From an uncultured Oleiphilus sp. (GTDB lineage Bacteria > Pseudomonadota > Gammaproteobacteria > Pseudomonadales > Oleiphilaceae), in contig CAJWBJ010000012.1 of assembly GCA_913020495.1 (NCBI GenBank), positions 1-53,790 on the forward strand: a stretch of DNA of 53,790 nucleotides, written 5' to 3'. Position 1 is the first letter of the stretch. Each line of letters opens with the position of its first letter. Shown here in pieces: positions 19,195-28,483 of this stretch. Under the pieces are notes generated by a model. It saw only the letters and a list, made by a program, of their open reading frames with translations. It made no database searches and was not told where the DNA came from. Both the position numbers and the translations under genes were made by a program.

Positions 19195-20421
19195 TTAACT
19201 AGCGTCTAATGTATTAATCACATCAGCAGCCCAATCCTGAGCCGATGAGAATTGATTGATTAACTCAATATCAAGTGTAGAAATTTTCTCTGGAGCTTGA
19301 GAAAGAAAAAACTCAATTTGTTTGATATTTTCAATTAAATGACCGAGCTCTCCAGTATGGTTCAAAATAGCTGCTTGAATTGTAGAGCTTAAATTCATTT
19401 GGTGAATTAAAATTTTGGGTTCTAACTCTAATAATAAATCAACACCTGAGAGCAAGCCTGCAAGAAAAGCAGTATCAGCTTGTTCTTTATTATTGGTTTG
19501 CTTCATGGTAAATAACTCGCAGGTTTTGGCCCGTGTTAGTACTATTCTGCATGACTCAATCGGCGATTTTGCATCGCAGACAAATGCAATCATAAGTGCC
19601 CATTGCTTGAGTACGTCGATGCCCAAAAAAGTGATCGCTTCTTTTAAATCGTGGATCGGGCGAGGCAGAGTAAATAAAGAGCTATTTATGAGTTTTAGAA
19701 GTTGAATTGATAGCTTGGGGTCTTGAGTAACAATGGTGGAAATTTCATCAATCGAGATATTTTTCTGATTACATTTCTTTATGATTTCAGTGGTTACTGC
19801 TGACGAGGGGCGAATTGAACTCCCTAAAACAGCTTTTGGTTTTGCGAGGTAGTAGCCCTGAAATAATTCAAAGCCCATTTCTTTGCAATGATCAAACATG
19901 TCACGATGCTCGATACGTTCAGCGAGCCAAACTACTTTAAGATGGCTTAAGTTCACCTTATTTGCTTTTACTATTTCTAGGTCTGCATCAAGTACATCAA
20001 CTTTAATAAACGACACATATGGCAGAACGGGGTTCCACTGTTCGCTAAAGTCAAAGTCATCCAAGGCGAATCGGAAGCCTTTTTTATGCCATGATTTTAT
20101 TGCAGATACGAACAGCTCTGTAACAGTAATACGCTCAAGCAATTCAATAATGACGGTATCTTTATCAATTGGCAAAAAGGCTTCTGACATCAGGAAGGAT
20201 TCAGAAACATTGATAAAAATAGGCTGGTGCTTTTGTCCGATTTCTTCAGTTGTGCCGGTACAATAATTGACTAAAACTTCACTGGTGGCTAAATCTTCAC
20301 CTGCTTCTACGGCTGTGAGGTAGTTATTGCTTCGGAATAACAATTCGAACCCAAATAGAGCGTGGTTTTTTTTATAAATGGGTTGCTTTGCAAGCAGTAT
20401 GCTCTCATCAGGTAAAACCAA
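19195..20421 (-). CDS. EAL-HDOD signalling protein (YuxH-like)
   Basis: The 408-residue soluble protein joins an N-terminal EAL-like domain (about 1-200) to a HDOD domain (about 205-395). The EAL signature reads ELLFR instead of EALLR; Asn in FINVSE, Asp-Asp in LDDFDFSEQ and Lys in IKVDV remain. Such YuxH-type proteins are often poor phosphodiesterases and may act as c-di-GMP readers. The start codon is TTG at 20421, supported by GAGGA seven bases upstream. It is the first gene of a probable operon with the GGDEF cyclase. Confidence 0.87.
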   Translation of the reverse strand: MVLPDESILLAKQPIYKKNHALFGFELLFRSNNYLTAVEAGEDLATSEVLVNYCTGTTEEIGQKHQPIFINVSESFLMSEAFLPIDKDTVIIELLERITVTELFVSAIKSWHKKGFRFALDDFDFSEQWNPVLPYVSFIKVDVLDADLEIVKANKVNLSHLKVVWLAERIEHRDMFDHCKEMGFELFQGYYLAKPKAVLGSSIRPSSAVTTEIIKKCNQKNISIDEISTIVTQDPKLSIQLLKLINSSLFTLPRPIHDLKEAITFLGIDVLKQWALMIAFVCDAKSPIESCRIVLTRAKTCELFTMKQTNNKEQADTAFLAGLLSGVDLLLELEPKILIHQMNLSSTIQAAILNHTGELGHLIENIKQIEFFLSQAPEKISTLDIELINQFSSAQDWAADVINTLDAS

Positions 20422-20551
20422 ACTGTATTCCTCTTTATTATTTTTTGCACTAAATAAGTATAGGTCGTAAGTTAAATAGGTGTTAACTGTGTTTACTTTA
20501 ATTTACGAAGTGAGCAGCTATACTTTTAGTACTATTTTTTTAGATGTGTAA

Positions 20552-23500
20552 ATGGAAATACAAATGCCACTAAAAGGTCAGATGATAGAAACTGAAACTG
20601 ACGCAGCTCAATCTGAGGATGCTACGCAGCCTATTGGTATCGCTCAACCCGCCTCATTCTTTCAACGCCTTTCTTTTCGGATGGGAGGGGGAGTGATCTT
20701 TTTTGTCATACTGGTCATGGTGGCAAATTACTACGTGACTCAAACTCGAGGGCGTGAAGTAATTGTTGAGCAAGTAAATAAGCTTAATGACAAAGTTGGT
20801 GAAGCGATTGTACTTAAATTAAATGAACGTTTAGTCGCCACAGAATCACTGACGACAGCGCTGGCAAACATTAGCTTGGTTTTACCTAAAGATGAAAAAA
20901 TGTTTCAAGAAGTCATTCCGCATCTAATTGAAAATGCTGGTATGAAAAAGCTCATCGCAGGTGGTGGTATATGGCCTGAACCTAACGCATTTAAGCAAGG
21001 TATTGAGCGTCGCTCGTTTTTTTGGGGGCGTAATAGAGAAGGGATGCTTAAGTTTTATGATGACTATAATGACCCAGAAGGTAATGGGTATCATCACGAG
21101 GAGTGGTATGTGCCAGCCCGCTTTATGGCAAAAGGTGAGGTGTATTGGTCAAAGTCTTATATGGACCCATATTCACGAGAACCCATGGTGACTTGCACCG
21201 TACCTATGTGGAATGAAGATGGTTTTCAAGGGGTTGCAACGATTGACTTAAAACTCACTGGTTTATCCGGGTTTATGGCTGAACAGGCTAAATTGATCGG
21301 TGGCTATGCTTTTGCTGTGGATCGTAATAATCGGTTGTTGACATTCCCAAGTGTCCAGGAAGAATATTTTGCTTCGATCAGTCAAAATGACTTCCCCTCA
21401 ATGCAAGTCTTAGCTGAAAAGAACGCTGGCTTTAATCAAATAGCTAAAATTTTGAGTGATATTGATGAAAAACAGCTTAAGGCTGTGAATAACTCAAAAA
21501 CAGATAACCTGCTTAAGTTGACTCAGGAAATTAATACAGGCTCGTATCAAATTGAAGAAAAAGAAGCGTTAATGATCGCAGCAATGTTATTAAGGGAAAA
21601 TGATCTATCAAGCGAAGATGAGCATTTCTTATTTGAATCAGACCCTATTTTAAATGAGCCTATTTCGGTTAGGGTGTTTACGATGATAAATACCAGCTGG
21701 AAGCTTGTCGTTTCGATGCCTGTTAAATATACCGATGCAGTAGTATTGGAAATCACTGAAAGGATGTTGAGCTTACTTTTTGTCTTATTAGCACTGAGTA
21801 CTATTATCTACTTCCTCTTTTTCAAAGCCGCATTTCTTTTCCCTGTAAATAAACTGACTTCTCAGGTTCGTAAGCTTGTGAGTCGTGAAGACTATGTGAC
21901 GAAATTAGACTTGGATGGCGTAGATGAGTTATCACAATTGGCAAGTTGGTTTAATATCAGAACAGCTCAATTAAGTGATGTATTAGATAAGCTAAAAGTT
22001 AAAAATATTGCCCTGGATGATGCTCGTTTAGAGTCTGATCAAGCTAATAGAACAAAGAATATATTTCTGGCCTCGATGAGCCATGACATTAGAACGCCGA
22101 TGAATGCAATCGTAGGTATGTCAGATGTTCTAGGAAAGAGTGAGTTAGACTTGGAGCAGAGTAATTATGTTCGGGTCATTAACTCATCAGCCCAAGCTTT
22201 ACTTTTGTTAATCAATGATATTATGGATTTTTCAAAAATTGAAGCGAATCAACTCAGCTTAGATACAACGCCTTTTAATTTGCGTGAAACCCTGGATGAC
22301 TGTGCAGATTTGATTTCTTTTCAGGCAGCAGAGAAAAACCTGGAGTTTATTTATTTCTTATCACCAAATGTCAATCCTAATGTATTTGGTGACCCAGGTA
22401 GAATACGACAAGTTATTTTGAACCTTAGTGCTAACGCTTTGAAGTTTACTTCTTCTGGCCGAGTTGAATTATGGATAGAACCAACGCACCAAAGTGATGG
22501 CGCGATTAATTTGCATATAGAGGTCAGAGATACTGGAATTGGTTTATCCCCGGCCGCTCAAGAGAGTTTATTTTTACCATTTTCTCAGGGGGACTCTTCG
22601 ATTGCACGGAAATATGGTGGAACCGGTTTAGGTTTGACGATCAGTAAACACCTTGCAGAATTAATGGGGGGGAATATTGAGTATAGAAGTGTAGAAAATA
22701 TTGGCACGACGTTTATTTTCAATGTGAAGCTAGAGGCTCAGCGTGTAACTGATGCGCCTTATGTTGAAGATGTGGGACCCCGGGAAAACAAAGTATTGCT
22801 TGTATTGGGACACAACCACTTTCAAAATGCAGTCATTGAGCGTTATGCGGAAGCTGCATTTTATGAGTGTCATATTTGTAGCACGTTTCAAAGCTGGCTT
22901 GACGCTTTAGAAAATTGCAAATCCAATATTTGTATTAGTTTGTGTAGTGACCAAGGCTTACTCGGTGATATTGATGTATTAAATGATAGTGTCCCAGAAA
23001 AATTCGATCATCATAGAATGATTATTCTGAAGCCTCAGAATGATCGACTTTGGGAGGATTTAAAAGTGTTAGCGCCGCATTTAACAGTCCTACCTTTAAC
23101 GTTGCCGCTAAAATTTGATGCATTAAAAAAACAACTTAGTGCTAACTCAAGTGTGGACGAGGTTAAACCTGTTTCTAACGCGTCACTAGAGCCGTTCAGC
23201 AAAAAACGGTTGTTGGTTGTTGAAGATAATAAAGTTAATCAACAAGTAATCATTATTATGCTGCGTCACCTAGGTTTGAGTGCTGATGTAGCAAATGATG
23301 GGGTTGAGGCTGTTGAAGCCTTGCAAAACAAAGACTATGATTTGATTTTGATGGACTGGCAAATGCCTAGAATGGACGGTCTTGAAGCTACTCGGCGTAT
23401 TAGAGCCTTAAGCTTTAAGGTAAAACCAATTATCATTGCCGTCACAGCAAATGCTATGTCAGGTGATATCGATAAGTGCATCGAAGCCGGCATGGATGAT

Positions 23501-23563
23501 TACTTAAGCAAGCCTATCAGGCGCGATAAAATAGAATCAACTTTACGCAAGTGGCTGACCTAG
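20552..23563 (+). CDS. dCACHE-HAMP hybrid sensor histidine kinase
   Basis: The 1003-residue membrane sensor has a membrane segment (about 42-63), a large periplasmic double-CACHE-type domain (about 65-400, with WGRNREGMLKFYDDYN and YWSKSYMDP), a second membrane segment (about 405-427), a HAMP-like linker, HisKA with His511 (FLASMSHDIRTPMNAIVG), an ATPase domain (GGTGLGLTISKHLAELMGG) and, after a poorly conserved pseudo-receiver-like stretch (about 745-880), a C-terminal receiver with Asp935 (LILMDWQMPRMDG). No separate output regulator is adjacent. It diverges from the EAL-HDOD gene and converges on nadB with only 22 bases between them. The dCACHE domain suggests sensing of a small external metabolite. 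Confidence 0.9.
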   Translation: MEIQMPLKGQMIETETDAAQSEDATQPIGIAQPASFFQRLSFRMGGGVIFFVILVMVANYYVTQTRGREVIVEQVNKLNDKVGEAIVLKLNERLVATESLTTALANISLVLPKDEKMFQEVIPHLIENAGMKKLIAGGGIWPEPNAFKQGIERRSFFWGRNREGMLKFYDDYNDPEGNGYHHEEWYVPARFMAKGEVYWSKSYMDPYSREPMVTCTVPMWNEDGFQGVATIDLKLTGLSGFMAEQAKLIGGYAFAVDRNNRLLTFPSVQEEYFASISQNDFPSMQVLAEKNAGFNQIAKILSDIDEKQLKAVNNSKTDNLLKLTQEINTGSYQIEEKEALMIAAMLLRENDLSSEDEHFLFESDPILNEPISVRVFTMINTSWKLVVSMPVKYTDAVVLEITERMLSLLFVLLALSTIIYFLFFKAAFLFPVNKLTSQVRKLVSREDYVTKLDLDGVDELSQLASWFNIRTAQLSDVLDKLKVKNIALDDARLESDQANRTKNIFLASMSHDIRTPMNAIVGMSDVLGKSELDLEQSNYVRVINSSAQALLLLINDIMDFSKIEANQLSLDTTPFNLRETLDDCADLISFQAAEKNLEFIYFLSPNVNPNVFGDPGRIRQVILNLSANALKFTSSGRVELWIEPTHQSDGAINLHIEVRDTGIGLSPAAQESLFLPFSQGDSSIARKYGGTGLGLTISKHLAELMGGNIEYRSVENIGTTFIFNVKLEAQRVTDAPYVEDVGPRENKVLLVLGHNHFQNAVIERYAEAAFYECHICSTFQSWLDALENCKSNICISLCSDQGLLGDIDVLNDSVPEKFDHHRMIILKPQNDRLWEDLKVLAPHLTVLPLTLPLKFDALKKQLSANSSVDEVKPVSNASLEPFSKKRLLVVEDNKVNQQVIIIMLRHLGLSADVANDGVEAVEALQNKDYDLILMDWQMPRMDGLEATRRIRALSFKVKPIIIAVTANAMSGDIDKCIEAGMDDYLSKPIRRDKIESTLRKWLT

Positions 23564-23585
23564 AAAACCACTAGAAAGTCATTGC

Positions 23586-25202
23586 TTACCAGTCTCGTGT
23601 TGAGTAGTTAGTTGGCGTTAAAATAGTATCAGAAGCCATTTCAAAAGCTTCAGGGTAATCTAAAGTGAAATGTAAGCCTCTACTTTCTTTCCTTTGAATC
23701 GCTGAGCAGATAATCAAATCAGCAACAGTGACAAGATTTCGTAACTCCAGTAAATCATTCGTGACACTGTAATTGCTGTAATAATCCAAAATTTCCTGAT
23801 GTAATAAGTCGACGCGGTGCTTTGCTCGCTGTAAACGCTTGTTAGTCCGAACAATACCGACGTAATCCCACATGAATCGTCGGAGTTCATCCCAGTTGTG
23901 AGCAATCACGACATCTTCATCAGAATCGGTTACTTGAGATTCATCCCAAACAGGGGCTTCAGGTGGGGGAGGGATTTGATTGATTTTACGATTGATATCT
24001 TTTGCCGCTTCCTGACCATAAACGACGCACTCAAGTAAGGAGTTGCTTGCCATCCGGTTAGCGCCATGAAGGCCAGTAAAAGAAGCTTCTCCCACTGCAT
24101 ATAATTGGTTGATATCACTTCTTCCACGATGGTCGACCATAATACCGCCACAAGTGTAGTGTGCTGCAGGTACAATCGGAATGGGCTGTTTGGTGATATC
24201 TATACCAAAACCAAGACAGGTCTCATAAATAGTTGGGAAGTGAGATTTAACAAAATCAGCCGTTTTATGGCTAATATCGAGCAATAAGTGATCTGCGCCG
24301 ATTCGTTTCATTTCATGGTCAATTGCTCTGGCAACAATATCTCTGGGTGCAAGTTCTTTTCGGTCATCAAAGCGATGCATAAAACGCTCGCCGTTTGGCA
24401 GCAATAAATGCCCACCTTCACCACGAACCGCTTCGGTAATCAAAAACGATTTAGCTTGAGGGTGATAAAGGCAGGTAGGATGAAATTGATTGAACTCCAT
24501 GTTTCCTACACGGCAACCACTACGCCATGCCATTGCAATGCCGTCGCCGCTTGCACCATCAGGGTTGCTTGTATATAGATAGGCCTTGCTTGCACCGCCT
24601 GTAGCGATAATGACAAAGCGCGCTCGAAATAATTCAACATGGTTATCTTCGCGATTAAGAACGTATGCACCAACGCATCGATTTCCAGGTAAAAATAGCT
24701 TTTTATGCGTGATCAAATCAATGGCGACTCGATTCTCATGAATATCGATATTCGTCGCGGCTAAAGCCTGATCACAAAGAGCGCTTGAGATGGCGAGTCC
24801 TGTTGCATCATCTGCGTGAACAACTCTTCGGTGGCTGTGACCACCTTCTTTAGTTAAATGGTAATCGTCTTGAGCATCAGTCTCATTATTTTTTGTAAAA
24901 TCCACTCCTTGTTGAATTAGCCACTCAATACTATTCCGTCCATTCTCTGCAGTTTGGCGGACAGCGTCTTTATGACATAAGCCTGCACCGGCGTTCAAGG
25001 TGTCTTTGATATGAGACTCAACATCATCTTCTTCGCTTAATACGGCTGCAATTCCGCCTTGTGCCCACGGTGTGGAACCACTGGATAGCGATGCTTTTGA
25101 AATTACCGCTATGGAGATGTCTTTGTTAAGGCATAGCGCAGCACTTAAACCCGCTGCGCCGCTGCCAATAATGAGAACGTCGTATAGAAAAGAAGCTTGC
25201 AT
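23586..25202 (-). CDS. nadB: L-aspartate oxidase
   Basis: NadB oxidises L-aspartate to iminoaspartate with FAD, the first step of de novo NAD synthesis. The 538-residue length is standard. Visible motifs are [13 protein letters not shown] (FAD binding), [22 protein letters not shown]-like [25 protein letters not shown] and AAHYTCGGI. Position immediately divergent from rpoE is conserved in E. coli and Pseudomonas. NadC is also in this window, about 24 kb away on the same strand, while NadA is not seen. Confidence 0.96.
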   Translation of the reverse strand: MQASFLYDVLIIGSGAAGLSAALCLNKDISIAVISKASLSSGSTPWAQGGIAAVLSEEDDVESHIKDTLNAGAGLCHKDAVRQTAENGRNSIEWLIQQGVDFTKNNETDAQDDYHLTKEGGHSHRRVVHADDATGLAISSALCDQALAATNIDIHENRVAIDLITHKKLFLPGNRCVGAYVLNREDNHVELFRARFVIIATGGASKAYLYTSNPDGASGDGIAMAWRSGCRVGNMEFNQFHPTCLYHPQAKSFLITEAVRGEGGHLLLPNGERFMHRFDDRKELAPRDIVARAIDHEMKRIGADHLLLDISHKTADFVKSHFPTIYETCLGFGIDITKQPIPIVPAAHYTCGGIMVDHRGRSDINQLYAVGEASFTGLHGANRMASNSLLECVVYGQEAAKDINRKINQIPPPPEAPVWDESQVTDSDEDVVIAHNWDELRRFMWDYVGIVRTNKRLQRAKHRVDLLHQEILDYYSNYSVTNDLLELRNLVTVADLIICSAIQRKESRGLHFTLDYPEAFEMASDTILTPTNYSTRDW

Positions 25203-25248
25203 AGATTGAGGAGTCTTAAAATAAATATAGCGCGTATTATTAACGGAT

Positions 25249-25276
25249 TGAACTAAATTGCAAATCTCTAGTCTCT
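25249..25276 (+). promoter_or_regulatory. Possible sigma-E-type autoregulatory promoter
   Basis: TGAACTA, 16 bases, then TCTCT resembles the GGAACTT-N16-TCTAA pattern of RpoE promoters and lies upstream of rpoE, where an autoregulated promoter is expected. The match is partial, so this is weak. Confidence 0.3.
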
Positions 25277-25477
25277 TTAGTTACTGGTTTGTTTTATTAA
25301 GCGATAGATAGGGGCTGCAATGTGTCTGGTGTGTTGAAGCAGGAAAGTGATATAAATTTAGCGGTGTTCACGAGAGACAAACGCAATAAGGGCGTTTTAA
25401 TTTCCCAGCTTCTGGGTAATAATACCTATGATTTTTCTCACCCCATGTTGTCTGAAACTAAATATAAAATAAACTCT

Positions 25478-26095
25478 ATGCATAACAGCAGTTCAGCACA
25501 CTCAATTAATGCCAACTCAGAGGTCTCTGTTGATCAGAAACTTGTATTGCGGGTTCAGAAAGGGGATAAGAAAGCCTTTGATCTGTTAGTGGTGAAATAT
25601 CAAGGCAAAGTCGCGTCAGTTATCTCCCGTTATGTAAAAGACCATCATGAAATCGCAGATGTTAGTCAAGAAGCCTTCATCAAAGCTTATCGGGCGCTTG
25701 AGCGCTTTCGAGGCGATAGTGCGTTTTATACATGGCTGTATCGGATCGCTATCAATTGCGCTAAAAACTATCTAGTCGCAAAAGGCCGTCGTCCGCCTGC
25801 GGCAGATGTCGATGTAGCAGATGCGGAATTTTTTTCAGGAAATCAACGCTTAAAAGAAATTGCCACACCTGAAAGCTTATTAAATAAAGAACAACTCGAA
25901 AAAGTTGTAAATGACGCTATTTTGGCACTGCCCGAAGATTTACGTATCGCTCTAACACTACGAGAATTTGATGGCTTAAGTTATGACGAAATATCGGAAG
26001 TAATGGCGTGTCCTGTTGGAACGGTTCGCTCTAGAATATTTCGGGCGAGAGACGCGGTAGATAAAGAAATTCATACACTGATGGGGCATAGCTAA
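25478..26095 (+). CDS. rpoE: RpoE, extracytoplasmic-function sigma factor
   Basis: This is the envelope-stress sigma factor (RpoE/AlgU). Region 2 (FDLLVVKYQGKVASVISRYV; RFRGDSAFYTWLYRIAINCAK) and region 4 (ALPEDLRIALTLREFDGLSY; CPVGTVRSRIFRARDA) are nearly identical to E. coli and Pseudomonas. I set the start at ATG 25478 (205 residues) from family length. The frame is open upstream to a GTG at 25322, which has AGGGG seven bases before it and would give 257 residues, so an N-terminal extension of 52 residues is possible. The gene heads the rpoE-rseA-rseB-rseC-degP block and is held inactive by RseA. Confidence 0.93.
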   Translation: MHNSSSAHSINANSEVSVDQKLVLRVQKGDKKAFDLLVVKYQGKVASVISRYVKDHHEIADVSQEAFIKAYRALERFRGDSAFYTWLYRIAINCAKNYLVAKGRRPPAADVDVADAEFFSGNQRLKEIATPESLLNKEQLEKVVNDAILALPEDLRIALTLREFDGLSYDEISEVMACPVGTVRSRIFRARDAVDKEIHTLMGHS

Positions 26096-26153
26096 TGTTA
26101 CATGTATTACCAGCATTAATCGTAAAAACCCACGTAAGTCAGGAGGTATCGAA

Positions 26154-26819
26154 ATGGATGATCGTTTAAAAGAATCGATTTCGGCTTTGATAGATGATGA
26201 AGCAAATGAGTTGGAACTTCAGCGAGTACTATCTCATGCTGACAAAGATGAATTGCTTGATACCTGGGCATCTTATCACCGTGTAAGGTCTGTTTTGAAA
26301 AGTGATAATGAAGAGCTTTTAGGTATAGATATCAGTCAGTCGGTGTCACAGATAATTTCACAGGAAGCACCGTTACAATTAAATGATGAGCCCTCTGAAT
26401 CTACTTTTGATAGCTCGGATCAATTTCAAAAATCCTCGTCATCGCAGTCAGAAGAACTTGTTAAAGAGGCTGGAAGAAGTCGATATACTTCTCGAATCAG
26501 CGGAGGTCTTGCTATAGCTGCTAGTGTGGCATTTGCTCTATTTTTTGTATTACAAAGCAGCGTTAATGACCCTTTGAATGTAAATGATTCACAACTTGCG
26601 GCAGTATTACCTGTAGACGCTACTTCACCGCTTCAGCGTGTGAACGTTTCAAGTGGATCATTAAATAAGCAGCCCAAGATTATCGTCGAGTTTAGTGAAG
26701 AGCATGCGCGTCGCTTTAATGAATATTTGCTAAGGCACGCAGAGCATTCGGTTGTAAGTTCTTCTGCCGGTTTAATGCCTTTAGCGCGAGTTGCTAGCGT
26801 TAATGCTGTTGGGATTTAA
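26154..26819 (+). CDS. rseA: RseA, anti-sigma-E factor
   Basis: RseA (MucA) spans the inner membrane and binds RpoE until proteolysed by DegS and RseP. The 221-residue protein has the cytoplasmic sigma-binding domain (about 1-75, starting ESISALIDDEANELELQRVL), a Ser/Gln-rich linker, one membrane helix (about 116-135) and a periplasmic domain that RseB would shield. A strong ribosome site AGGAGG lies nine bases upstream. It is 58 bases after rpoE and 18 before rseB. The family is fast-evolving, and identification rests on the N-terminal domain, topology and position. Confidence 0.92.
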   Translation: MDDRLKESISALIDDEANELELQRVLSHADKDELLDTWASYHRVRSVLKSDNEELLGIDISQSVSQIISQEAPLQLNDEPSESTFDSSDQFQKSSSSQSEELVKEAGRSRYTSRISGGLAIAASVAFALFFVLQSSVNDPLNVNDSQLAAVLPVDATSPLQRVNVSSGSLNKQPKIIVEFSEEHARRFNEYLLRHAEHSVVSSSAGLMPLARVASVNAVGI

Positions 26820-26837
26820 AAGGTATTGTGAATTAAA

Positions 26838-27854
26838 ATGAGATGTTTGAATTATAAAATCACATATTTAAAAGAGATAGGGCAGCGTTTATTTATCTCT
26901 GTAATTAGCTGTTTGTTATTTGTTATTTCAGGTGTAGCGAATGCTGAAGCCATATCTGAACGTTCCCCGGAGCAGTGGTTGGAAAAAATGCAGTCAGCAA
27001 CTGTAAATGAAAACTACCGGGGTACATTCATGTTCTCCAGAGGGAAAATGTCTAGCTCCATGAGCATTGTTCATCGCCTTCAAAATAATGAGGAGCAAGA
27101 ATTATTAAAGCAGCTTGATGGTGAGATGGGTGAAATAGTACGAAATGGCACTCAGGTTATGTGTGTTTTTCCTGATAACAGGGTTGTGCAATTGGAACAG
27201 TCTAAGTACTCAAATAAAGTTGTACAGCTGTTTTCTAATTTTATGCCCGACCAAAAAAACTATCGTTTGAAAAATTTGGGTGCTTGCCGGCAAGTTGAAC
27301 GACCTTGTGTGAAACTCGCTATAGAAGCTGAAGATGAGCATCGTTATAGTTACTTTCTGTGGCTCGATAAACAAACAGGCCTACTGTTGAAATCTGTTCT
27401 GAAAAATCATGAAGGCATTGATCTTGAACGATTTCAATATACGCATATTGAGTTTCCAGATGTTATTGATGATCAAGACTTAGAACCAATGAATGCTGGA
27501 TCATTAATTGAACATGTCATGATACCTACAGTGAAGAAAGATATTCGTTGGCCAAATAAAATGATGTGGAAAAGTATGTGGATTCCCTCAGGTTTTATGA
27601 GAGTCAATGGTGAAAATAAGCCAGGCAGTAATGTTATGGTGTACAGTGATGGTCTTGCCAACTACAGTATTTTTGTCGAGAAAATCAAAGAAGGTATGAT
27701 GCCTGAAGGTGCTTCTCAGGTGGGTGCGACTGTAGCCTATACTCAGGTGTTACAATATAATTCACACGAATATGGCGTTACTGTCATTGGTGAAATACCT
27801 GCCATGACGGCAATGCTGGTCGCTGAGTCAGTTAAACCTGAAATGCAAAAGTAG
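26838..27854 (+). CDS. rseB: RseB, periplasmic regulator of sigma-E
   Basis: RseB (MucB) is a periplasmic protein that binds RseA and delays its cleavage, and is thought to sense mislocalised lipopolysaccharide or lipoprotein. The 338-residue precursor has a signal peptide (hydrophobic about 17-33, likely cleavage after ANA), the lipoprotein-carrier-like N-terminal domain (PEQWLEKMQSATVNENYRG, followed by GTFMFSRG) and the smaller C-terminal domain ending near the stop. No strong ribosome site is visible, consistent with coupling to rseA 18 bases upstream. Confidence 0.92.
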   Translation: MRCLNYKITYLKEIGQRLFISVISCLLFVISGVANAEAISERSPEQWLEKMQSATVNENYRGTFMFSRGKMSSSMSIVHRLQNNEEQELLKQLDGEMGEIVRNGTQVMCVFPDNRVVQLEQSKYSNKVVQLFSNFMPDQKNYRLKNLGACRQVERPCVKLAIEAEDEHRYSYFLWLDKQTGLLLKSVLKNHEGIDLERFQYTHIEFPDVIDDQDLEPMNAGSLIEHVMIPTVKKDIRWPNKMMWKSMWIPSGFMRVNGENKPGSNVMVYSDGLANYSIFVEKIKEGMMPEGASQVGATVAYTQVLQYNSHEYGVTVIGEIPAMTAMLVAESVKPEMQK

Positions 27855-27880
27855 CTTTTCACTTTTATAGAAAGAAATCG

Positions 27881-28354
27881 ATGATCGAAGAACAAGCATT
27901 AGTATTAAGTGAAGCAAAGCATGGTTATGTCAATGTCAAAATTCAACGACAGAGTGCTTGCGAAAGCTGTCAGCTAAAATCTGGGTGTGGACAAAGTGCT
28001 TTGACCAAATTTGCCAGTAATAAATGCATAGAGTTCAGTGTCTCGAATAATATTAATGCTAAACCTGGTGACATTGTCTCGTTGGCAATTTCCGAGCAAG
28101 GTTTACTGAGCGCTTCTTTACTGATGTTCATGATGCCCTTATTGTTGATGCTCTTTGTTTCAATCTTTACCAAAAGTATCTTAGGGTGGCCTGATGAAGG
28201 CGTTGCTGTAAGTGGCCTGATTTCATTATTAATAGGTTTTGGGTACGCAAGGTACTTTGCTAAGCAGCACTCGGATGATGAGCGTTTTAAGCCAGAAATG
28301 ATACGTATTGACGTTGCAACCGAGAGTCGTATTAATACAAAAAACCAATATTAG
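27881..28354 (+). CDS. rseC: RseC/MucC-family membrane protein
   Basis: The 157-residue inner-membrane protein has the family's N-terminal cysteine cluster (ACESCQLKSGCGQ), a beta-rich stretch and two membrane helices (about 70-90 and 100-118). RseC modestly modulates sigma-E, and its relatives RnfH/RsxC-linked RseC act with the Rsx complex to reduce SoxR in E. coli; which function applies here is not clear. The gene lies 26 bases after rseB in the sigma-E block. Confidence 0.9.
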   Translation: MIEEQALVLSEAKHGYVNVKIQRQSACESCQLKSGCGQSALTKFASNKCIEFSVSNNINAKPGDIVSLAISEQGLLSASLLMFMMPLLLMLFVSIFTKSILGWPDEGVAVSGLISLLIGFGYARYFAKQHSDDERFKPEMIRIDVATESRINTKNQY

Positions 28355-28483
28355 TCCCCCTTCTATCAATCCTTTCCTCGCCCTTAACTATCTTTAAGTT
28401 GAAAAGAAATCTTTAAAGGCCAAACTGTCTCGTCCATATGAATTATATCTAAGTGTCTATCAAGGCATTGTGTAGGAGTATCC

